A stretch of 64,000 bases of DNA from Sphingomonas sp. (lineage in GTDB: Bacteria > Pseudomonadota > Alphaproteobacteria > Sphingomonadales > Sphingomonadaceae): the NCBI RefSeq assembly GCF_024508665.1, contig NZ_JANINP010000003.1, positions 62,001-126,000 on the forward strand. Reading direction: 5' to 3'. The notes beneath the pieces were generated by a model. It searched no databases and was not told the origin of the DNA. It saw nothing but the letters and a program-made list of their open reading frames with translations. Shown here in pieces: positions 58,901 to 64,000 of the stretch (positions are counted from its first letter, which is position 1; each line of letters starts with the position of its first letter). Both the position numbers and the translations under genes were made by a program.

Positions 58901-60555
58901 TGTATCCGCGCACCGCCAAGACGATCCCGCTGTCGAAGCAGGTGAAAGCCGCGCTCGACATCCAGGCCGACGAACTCGAGCCCGCGGCGTTGATCTCGGC
59001 GATCCTCAAGTCGCCGTCCGACCTGATCTGGTTCGGCGGCATCGGCACCTATGTGAAGGCGGCAGCCGAGAACCATATCGAGGTCGGCGACCCGGCCAAT
59101 GACCGCCTGCGCGTCAATGCCGAGGATATCCGCGCCACCGCAATCGGCGAAGGCGCCAATCTGGGCGTGACCCAGGCGGGACGCATCGCCTTCGCGTCGA
59201 AGGGCGGGCGGATCAACACCGACTTCATCGACAATTCGGCGGGCGTCGATTGTTCGGACAACGAGGTCAACATCAAGATCGCGCTCAACCGCGAGATGAT
59301 CGAGGGCCGGCTGCAATTCGAGGCGCGCAACAAATTGCTCGTCCAGATGACCGACGACGTCGCGCACCTGGTGCTCGAGGACAACCGGCTGCAGACGCTG
59401 GCGCTGTCGATCATGGAGCAGGACGGCGCCCAGGCACTGCCGAGCTTCGTCCGCCTGATCGAGATTTTCGAAAGCGCCGGCCGGCTCGACCGCGTGGTCG
59501 AGGGACTGGCCGATAACGGCACCCTGCTCCGCCGTGCGCCCGAAGGTCGCGGCCTGACGCGGCCCGAACTGGCGGTGTTGCTCGCCACCGCCAAGCTCGC
59601 GCTGCAGGACGCGATCGAGCATTCCAACCTGGGCAGTGACGACGAATTGCTCACCGACTTGCACGCCGCTTTCCCGCCGGCGATGCGCAAGAAGTTCGCC
59701 GACGCGATCGACCATCACCGCCTGCGCGGCGAGATCATCGCGACCAAGCTGGCCAATCGCCTCGTCAACCGGCTGGGCGTGCTGCACCCGTTCGAGCTCG
59801 CCGAGGAGGAAGGTGCCGCGATGGCCGACATCGCGGCGATGTTCGTCGTGGTCGAGCGGCTCTACGATCTCGACAAATTATGGGCGGAGATCGAGCGGGC
59901 GCCGATGCCCGAAACCGGCCGCCTGGCGCTGTTCGACGAAGTGGCGGCCGCGGTGCGCAGCCAGATCGCCGATCTGCTGCGCGTGACCGCGCCCGGCACC
60001 ACGCCATCGGCGGTGATCGCGCGACTGGCCAAGGGCGTGTCGGCGCTCGACCGCAAGACGAAGGAATTGCTGCTCGAGGAAGCGAGCGCGCAATCGGTGC
60101 GGATCTCGACCAGCCTGGAAGCGGCGGGCGCGCCGGCCGCGCTGGCGAAGAAGGTCGTGCGGCTGTTCGAGCTCGACGGCGCGGTCGGCCTCGCCGATCT
60201 CGGTGCCGAACTCGGGATGGACGAAACGGTGCTGACGAAGGCTTTCACCCATCTGGGGCAAGCGCTCGGGCTCGACTGGGCGCAGGCCACCGCGGCGCGC
60301 ATCGTGTCGAGCGATCCCTGGGAACGCCTGCTGATCGCAGGGCTCGCGCGCGACTTCCAGCAGCTCCGCCTCGAATTCCTCGCGCGGCACGCCGGCAAGG
60401 ACCCCGAGGGCGCGGTGGAGATGTGGCTGGGCGCCAATGCCGGCCGCGTCGCGCAATTCAAGGGCGTGGTCGACCGCGCCCGGACGGCGGCAACACCGAA
60501 CGCCGCGATGCTCGCGCAGATTGCGGGGCAAGCGCGGGTGTTGTTGGGGCGGTAG
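55948..60555 (+). CDS. gdhB: NAD-specific glutamate dehydrogenase, large type
   Basis: Oxidatively deaminates glutamate to 2-oxoglutarate with NAD; the 1535-residue length fits the L-GDH180 class. N-terminal ~700 residues contain ACT-like modules (VDSVAATIAAQGIAVDRIIHP). The catalytic core follows: GPVARGGLRWSDRRDDFRTE (~740), VKNAVIVPTGAKGGF (~775) with the conserved Lys, and VRVVGCGDMSGDVFGNG for NAD binding. The long helical C-terminal domain ends before an A-family repeat. The ATG at 55948 starts a normal family N-terminus. Regulation of such enzymes is usually allosteric; no operon partner is adjacent. Confidence 0.96.
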   Translation: MAKTTLKSLSDALADRLTKGALPGELQGFGKAERAEAANFVATAAYSRPPGGPTIVIEPIAANDPRRRMRVAIVNDDMPFLVDSVAATIAAQGIAVDRIIHPVIPVTRDQSGGLMSVGDGNPESMIYIEMERADARERRALVTALEDNLKDVRAAVSDWVPLQDAMAADAGTLGGAGAELLNWFLDRHFTLLGHGKFGRDGGARDPLGICRNKNETPILAEASRALAIEWFEKGNEAPLLLKSNRISSVHRHIPLDLVVVPIREGKTVAGLSIHAGLWTSSALNSPPDDVPTLRTRLADLQKKFGFDPKGHAGKALEHALTTLPHDLLIAFTPEALEEVALTAMSLADRPRPKLVMARSILGRHLFCFVWLPRDELTTARRIAIGEMLSEAAGGALLNWAIAMDDLVALIRYTVDVRGEGRMPDVAALDTRLARMMRGWAPAVEAALAESDAARSTRLALRWANCFPQGYRTVNTADEAARDIFSLATLDTPDQRAVRLYRDARGEARLKLYRLGGAIALSDAVPVLENFGFRVIEEVPTALSDESQGFIHEFLIEAAGGVRNVFDGNTSVLENAVAAVLEGNAENDAFNRLIVDLNMAPSSAVLFRAWFRYLRQGGLTYGLTTVVDALRRAPAVTAALIERFDAAHAPGGKREAGVIAADEAIKAGLNNVSAIDDDRILRAIHGVIAATLRTNAFTPAADEALAFKLDSHKVPGLPAPLPWREIWVYSPRVEGIHLRAGPVARGGLRWSDRRDDFRTEILGLMKAQRVKNAVIVPTGAKGGFYPKQLPSPAVDRDAWFAEGTESYRIFIRTLLSVTDNIVEGKVVHPKGVAIHDGDDPYFVVAADKGTATFSDVANAIAIERGFWLGDAFASGGSYGYDHKAMAITAKGAWVSVQRHFAERGVDVQTQSIRVVGCGDMSGDVFGNGMLLSKAIKLIAAFDHRHIFLDPDPDPAASWAERERMFNLPRSSWADYDPKLISKGGGVYPRTAKTIPLSKQVKAALDIQADELEPAALISAILKSPSDLIWFGGIGTYVKAAAENHIEVGDPANDRLRVNAEDIRATAIGEGANLGVTQAGRIAFASKGGRINTDFIDNSAGVDCSDNEVNIKIALNREMIEGRLQFEARNKLLVQMTDDVAHLVLEDNRLQTLALSIMEQDGAQALPSFVRLIEIFESAGRLDRVVEGLADNGTLLRRAPEGRGLTRPELAVLLATAKLALQDAIEHSNLGSDDELLTDLHAAFPPAMRKKFADAIDHHRLRGEIIATKLANRLVNRLGVLHPFELAEEEGAAMADIAAMFVVVERLYDLDKLWAEIERAPMPETGRLALFDEVAAAVRSQIADLLRVTAPGTTPSAVIARLAKGVSALDRKTKELLLEEASAQSVRISTSLEAAGAPAALAKKVVRLFELDGAVGLADLGAELGMDETVLTKAFTHLGQALGLDWAQATAARIVSSDPWERLLIAGLARDFQQLRLEFLARHAGKDPEGAVEMWLGANAGRVAQFKGVVDRARTAATPNAAMLAQIAGQARVLLGR

Positions 60556-60569
60556 GTCGTCTTCCTCAA

Positions 60570-60670
60570 GCCCCTCCCCTTTAGGGGAGGGGTTGGGGGT
60601 GGGGCGGTGCCCCAAGCGCATCGTCTGCGGATAGGCCCCACCCCAACCCCTCCCCTGAAGGGGAGGGGCT
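60570..60670. repeat. A-family paired hairpin repeat
   Basis: GCCCCTCCCCTTTAGGGGAG with GGGTTGGGGGTGGGG; mate CCCCACCCCAACCCCTCCCC with TGAAGGGGAGGGGC. Its right end runs into the TAG stop codon of the minus-strand PepSY gene, so the 3' end of that gene is made of repeat. Confidence 0.85.
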
Positions 60671-61775
60671 AGGAAATTGTCGCCTTCGCCCGCTGCCGCG
60701 CCTTCAGCTCGGCCTTCCACCCCCGCGCACGCCACCACATGATGACTCCGGTGACCGCCAGGATCGCCGGCAGCAGGCCGCCCAGAAAAATCACCACCTG
60801 CCACAGCAAGCCCATCCGCGTGCCGTCATGGATGCGGCGCATCAGGCGGGCGGTGTCCTCCTTGGGTAGGGGTGATACCGTCGCCGCGCCGGTCGCATCG
60901 TCGACCTTAACCTGACGCCCCGCGCCCTCGCCGATCGTGACGGTCCATTCCGGTTTGAGGTCGGTCGGCCAGGCAATCATTGCGATCTCGCCGGGCAGCG
61001 CCTTTCGCGCATTGACGATCGCGCTATCGAGGCCGGTCTTCGGCGCTTCCAGCGGTTTCGCCCTCGCGAGCGCGGCGCGGTCGGGCCCCTTTTGCGGCTG
61101 CGCGCCCGACATCGCGCCGAAGAATTGCGGGAAGCTGATCCACGCGCCGGTCAGCGACAGCACGAACAGGGGTAAGGCGATCCAGAAGCCGAACAGATGA
61201 TGCAGATTGGTGTCGAGATTGCGGTGCCGGCGCCAGCGCAGGCCCCTCACCCATTTGCCGACCGTGGGCCACCACAGCCAGATGCCGGTGAAGCAGGAAA
61301 ACAGCATCGCGACGCCCAACCAGCCGACGATCGAGCGGCCCCAGACGGGGATCATCATGCTGCCATGGATCATATGCATCGCGCGGATCAGGCCGGAGTT
61401 GCTGCTCGCACGATCGAGCACCCGCGCGGTCGGCGGATCGAGCCAGACATTGGTGCGCGTCGGTGGACCCGCTTGCGGCCTGGCGCCGCCGGGTATCGCC
61501 GCGACGATCACCGGGCCGTCGCCATTGGATAACGTGATAGACTGGATGCGATCGCCCGGCTTGAGCGCCGCACGCGCGGCGTGGACATAGAGTTGCGGAT
61601 CAAGCGTCTGTTGGCCGCTGACCGCATAGCGCTGCGGATTGAGGCCATGGTCGAGCGCCTCGTCCCAGACGAGCGCCGCGCCGGTCACGCACAAAGGAAT
61701 GATCAGGATCGCCAGGATCAGGCCGATCCATTTGTGCACCTGGAACCAGAAATTGCGCAGCCCGATCTTGGTCAT
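60669..61775 (-). CDS. PepSY-associated transmembrane protein
   Basis: 368 residues with about four membrane helices: VHKWIGLILAILIIPLCVTG at the N-terminus, SMMIPVWGRSIVGWLGVAML, HHLFGFWIALPLFVLSLTG and VVIFLGGLLPAILAVTGVIM. PepSY-like periplasmic segments lie between (LYVHAARAALKPGDRIQSI; EWTVTIGEG). Several His in membrane-flanking positions (HKW, HGSM, HLFG) suggest haem/iron-reductase-like chemistry, as in iron-uptake-linked PepSY_TM proteins. Last gene of the TonB-Sel1-PiuC-PepSY operon, 7 bases after piuC. Confidence 0.9.
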   Translation of the reverse strand: MTKIGLRNFWFQVHKWIGLILAILIIPLCVTGAALVWDEALDHGLNPQRYAVSGQQTLDPQLYVHAARAALKPGDRIQSITLSNGDGPVIVAAIPGGARPQAGPPTRTNVWLDPPTARVLDRASSNSGLIRAMHMIHGSMMIPVWGRSIVGWLGVAMLFSCFTGIWLWWPTVGKWVRGLRWRRHRNLDTNLHHLFGFWIALPLFVLSLTGAWISFPQFFGAMSGAQPQKGPDRAALARAKPLEAPKTGLDSAIVNARKALPGEIAMIAWPTDLKPEWTVTIGEGAGRQVKVDDATGAATVSPLPKEDTARLMRRIHDGTRMGLLWQVVIFLGGLLPAILAVTGVIMWWRARGWKAELKARQRAKATIS

Positions 61776-61782
61776 CGTCGTC

Positions 61783-62466
61783 CTAAGCCTCGGCCCAGCG
61801 GCGGAGGAGATTGTGGTAGGTGCCGGTCAGCCGCACGACCGCCGGATCGTCCTGGCCGAGCCGCGCTGCGACGTCTTGTACCGACTGGTCGAGCTCGAAC
61901 AGGATGCGGCGCGCGCTGTCGTCGCGGATCATCGACTGGATCCAGAAGAAGGACGCGACGCGCGCGCCGCGGGTGACCGGTTCGACGCGATGCACGCTGG
62001 AGGCGGGATAGAGCACCATATGTCCGGCCGGCAGTTTGACCCGTTGTTCGCCGAACTGGTCCTCGATCACCAGTTCGCCGCCGTCATAGCTGTCGGGATC
62101 GGACAGGAAGAGCGTCGCCGACAAGTCGCTTCGGATGCGGAAGTCGCTGCCGCGCCGGATGCGAATCGCACTGTCGACATGCGCGCCGAACGCGTCGCCG
62201 CCGGCATAGCGGTTGAACAGCGGCGGATAGACTTTGAGCGGCAGGGCAGCGGCGACGAACACCGCCGCGCTCGACAAGGCGTCGAGCACCATCGTCCCCG
62301 CCTCTCGCGCCGCCGCCGACTCTTCGGGCAATTGCGCGTTCTTCTTGGCAAGCGCCGATTGGTGACCCGAAGTCGCGTTGCCGTCGATCCACTCGGCCGC
62401 GTCGATGATCGCGCGCATCCTGGCGACGCCCGCTGCGTCGAGTACATCGGGAATTGCGATCAGCAT
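61783..62466 (-). CDS. piuC: PiuC-type Fe(II)/2-oxoglutarate dioxygenase
   Basis: 227 residues, PKHD-type hydroxylase. The metal triad and 2OG residue are visible: His96 and Asp98 (GAHVDSAIR), His159 (SSVHRVEPV) and Arg169 (GARVASFFW). The family is repeatedly found beside TonB-dependent siderophore receptors and is iron-regulated; the substrate is unknown. Its start overlaps the Sel1 stop by seven bases. Confidence 0.94.
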   Translation of the reverse strand: MLIAIPDVLDAAGVARMRAIIDAAEWIDGNATSGHQSALAKKNAQLPEESAAAREAGTMVLDALSSAAVFVAAALPLKVYPPLFNRYAGGDAFGAHVDSAIRIRRGSDFRIRSDLSATLFLSDPDSYDGGELVIEDQFGEQRVKLPAGHMVLYPASSVHRVEPVTRGARVASFFWIQSMIRDDSARRILFELDQSVQDVAARLGQDDPAVVRLTGTYHNLLRRWAEA

Positions 62467-63188
62467 CGGCCCGCCCCGCGCTCGATCGCGGCGCGGCCGC
62501 GCGCGCGAAAGGCGGGCACCGGCGAAGCGTCTAGAAACGCGGCGGCCTTGGCGACGAAGGCCGGGGTTGCCCGCTCTCCTGCGCGTTCGATCCAGCGAAG
62601 CGCTTCCTCGCCGCGTCCCTTGGCGCCGAGCATGCGCGCATGGTTGAACATGCCGCGAAAATCGCCGCCCTCGGCTGCCTGCTCGTAGAGTCGCGCCGCC
62701 TTGGTCAGGTTGCGCGCGACCACCCAGCCGTCCTCGTGGAAGCTGCCGACGAAGTTGATCGCCTTGGCATTACCCAATTTCGCCGCCTTCTCGAACCAGG
62801 CGAGCGCCGCCGCTTTGTCCTCGGCGACGCCGTGCCCCAGCGCGAGCAACGTCGCGTAATTGTACATCGCCCAGTCGAGCCCGCGTTCGGCGGCGATGCG
62901 ATAGCAGTCCGCCGCGCGGGTCTTGTCGACCGCGACGCTCCAGCCAAGATCGTAGCAGCGCCCGACCATGTTGAGCGCCATCAGATGACCCTGCGCCGCG
63001 GCACGGTTGAACCAGGCGAAGCCGGCCGCTTCGTCCTTGGCGACGCCATTCCCGTCGAGCAGCAGCTGGCCGTAAAGCGCCTGCGCCTCTGCCTCTCCGC
63101 TTTCGGCGCGTTGGCGAAGAGACGCCGCGCGCTCCACCGGATCATCGGGCAAGCGCGCGGCGTCGACGACGGACGGTTCTGCCGTCAT
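62460..63188 (-). CDS. Sel1-repeat protein of the iron-uptake operon
   Basis: 242 residues from ATG at 63188, which overlaps the TonB receptor stop by one base (TGATG). Five or so Sel1 (TPR-like) repeats: [79 protein letters not shown] and [20 protein letters not shown]. No signal peptide, so probably cytoplasmic and scaffolding. This gene is frequently between a siderophore receptor and piuC in alphaproteobacteria. Confidence 0.92.
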   Translation of the reverse strand: MTAEPSVVDAARLPDDPVERAASLRQRAESGEAEAQALYGQLLLDGNGVAKDEAAGFAWFNRAAAQGHLMALNMVGRCYDLGWSVAVDKTRAADCYRIAAERGLDWAMYNYATLLALGHGVAEDKAAALAWFEKAAKLGNAKAINFVGSFHEDGWVVARNLTKAARLYEQAAEGGDFRGMFNHARMLGAKGRGEEALRWIERAGERATPAFVAKAAAFLDASPVPAFRARGRAAIERGAGRC

Positions 63189-64000
63189 CAGAACTTGAAC
63201 TCCACCGACCCGAACACCGTCCGCCCGGTAGCGATCGACGCGTAATGGCTGGTATAGACCTGGTTGAAATAGACCTTGTCGGTCAGGTTCTGCGCGTTGA
63301 CGCTGAGTTGGATGTTCCTGGTCAGCTTGTACGACGCGCGCGCATCGAACCGCCAATAAGACGGGATCATGCGATAGAGGACCTTGGTCGCCGGCGTCAC
63401 AGTGATCGCCCCAGTATTGGTCTGCGACGCGGCGCGATTGTCGGCATAACCGCCGAACTGCCGGTCCATGTAGAGCGCCCCGCCGCTGACCGAGAAGCGC
63501 TTGGTCACATCGACCGTGGTCCAGGCAGTAAACGAATTCTTCGCCGTTTGCGGTACTTGTTTGCCGTTATTGACCGACGGCACGAGGACAGTGGTCGCCT
63601 TGGCCGCTCCATTGGCCGCCACCGCGAGCGAGGTGAAACCGCCATCGATGATCTTGGGGTCGAGATAGGTATAACCGCCGAACACCGTCCAGCCGGGCAT
63701 GATCGTGCCGTTGACGGTCAATTCCAGCCCGCGGATGCGGGTCTTGCCCAGGAACGAGGGCAGGCCGTCGTCACCCGTCACGCGCGCATTGGCGATGTCG
63801 GTCTGGAAAATCGCGAGACCCAATCCCAGGCGCTCGTCGAACAGGCTCGCCTTGGCGCCGACCTCATAGGACTTGGTCTTCTGTACCTTCAGCGAGTCGA
63901 GGATCGCGAGGTTCTGATTGGTGACACTGGTCGGCAACGCATTGTCCTCGCGCCCTTCGCCCAACAACGTGTTGGGAGGCGTCGCGGCCGTCGCGTAGCT
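63188..64000 (-). CDS. TonB-dependent siderophore receptor (C-terminal part)
   Basis: Open to the right edge; the last ~270 residues of an outer-membrane beta-barrel are seen. Features: KSYEVGAKASLFDERLGLGLAIFQTDIANAR, GLELTVNGTIMPGWTVFGGYTYLDPKI, KRFSVSGGALYMDRQFGG, YWRFDARASYKLTRNIQLSVNAQNLTDKVYF, and the terminal SVEFKF with C-terminal Phe needed for BAM insertion. The barrel pattern and the piuC neighbour point to a ferric (catecholate-type) siderophore receptor such as Fiu/FpvA class. Plug domain and TonB box are outside the window. Confidence 0.93.
   Translation of the reverse strand, partial: SYATAATPPNTLLGEGREDNALPTSVTNQNLAILDSLKVQKTKSYEVGAKASLFDERLGLGLAIFQTDIANARVTGDDGLPSFLGKTRIRGLELTVNGTIMPGWTVFGGYTYLDPKIIDGGFTSLAVAANGAAKATTVLVPSVNNGKQVPQTAKNSFTAWTTVDVTKRFSVSGGALYMDRQFGGYADNRAASQTNTGAITVTPATKVLYRMIPSYWRFDARASYKLTRNIQLSVNAQNLTDKVYFNQVYTSHYASIATGRTVFGSVEFKF

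Noticed and set aside
56926..59787. 953-codon antisense frame over glutamate dehydrogenase
   Set aside because: Same codon-bias artefact; low-complexity Arg/Asp/Ala-rich product with no recognisable fold or RBS.

Overview
This window looks like chromosome from a high-GC alphaproteobacterium of the Sphingomonadales, most likely Sphingomonas or a close relative. The call rests on protein families and gene order: acnA, secB-murJ-trpS, maf / RNase E/G-like / yacG / tRNA-Phe, a 1535-residue NAD-glutamate dehydrogenase, and a PiuC hydroxylase beside a TonB receptor. The abundant paired-hairpin intergenic repeats fit this group too. This is inference from sequence alone; no database was searched.

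Layout. 1-1547: 3' part of an A/T-rich NACHT/STAND-type NTPase gene with a pentapeptide-repeat tail, probably a defence gene. 1847-9486: acnA, a GGDEF/EAL protein, and the minus-strand run Tim44-like / mltA / Smr. 9636-12801: secB, murJ, trpS. 13023-16534: an XpaC-like/TelA pair and an exported protein coupled to an FMN reductase. 16727-25756: typA, a cyclophilin, a Tat-exported GH1 glucosidase, an SDR/HxlR divergent pair with a clear operator candidate, an ECF sigma factor with an atypical partner, and an EVE/P-loop kinase pair. 25814-34177: a secreted beta-propeller/phosphoesterase, two exported proteins of unknown function, infA, maf, an RNase E/G-like protein, yacG and tRNA-Phe(GAA). 34316-41036: a signalling block (diguanylate cyclase, a small unknown protein, a FixJ-like regulator, a membrane FixL-like kinase whose third PAS domain keeps the haem-ligand pattern) and a divergent FtsZ paralogue with an altered T7 loop. 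41209-48651: DUF2939, an Ntn-type acylase, an amidohydrolase, a NagX-like membrane acyltransferase, a transglutaminase, a YkgJ-type Cys-cluster protein and a small lipoprotein.

48830-54260 is an A/T-richer accessory island. On the plus strand three translationally coupled genes encode XRE-HTH + ASCH, PIN + GNAT + EVE/ASCH-like, and a P-loop nucleotide-kinase-like protein. On the minus strand a two-TM protein with a GAF-like domain overlaps a SAM methyltransferase. I regard the three-gene cassette as the best candidate for an undescribed conflict or RNA-sensing system. The core genome then resumes with a PAS protein, the large glutamate dehydrogenase, and a minus-strand iron-uptake operon (TonB receptor, Sel1, PiuC, PepSY) that runs off the right edge.

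Four families of paired inverted repeats (A: GGGGAGGGG arms; B: GTCATGCCGG / CCGGGGTGACG; C: CCAGCGAAAGCTGG; D: CCCCGCGCAAGCGGGG) fill most intergenic gaps. One A copy lies in frame inside the Smr gene. No CRISPR array, rRNA, integrase or transposase gene was seen.
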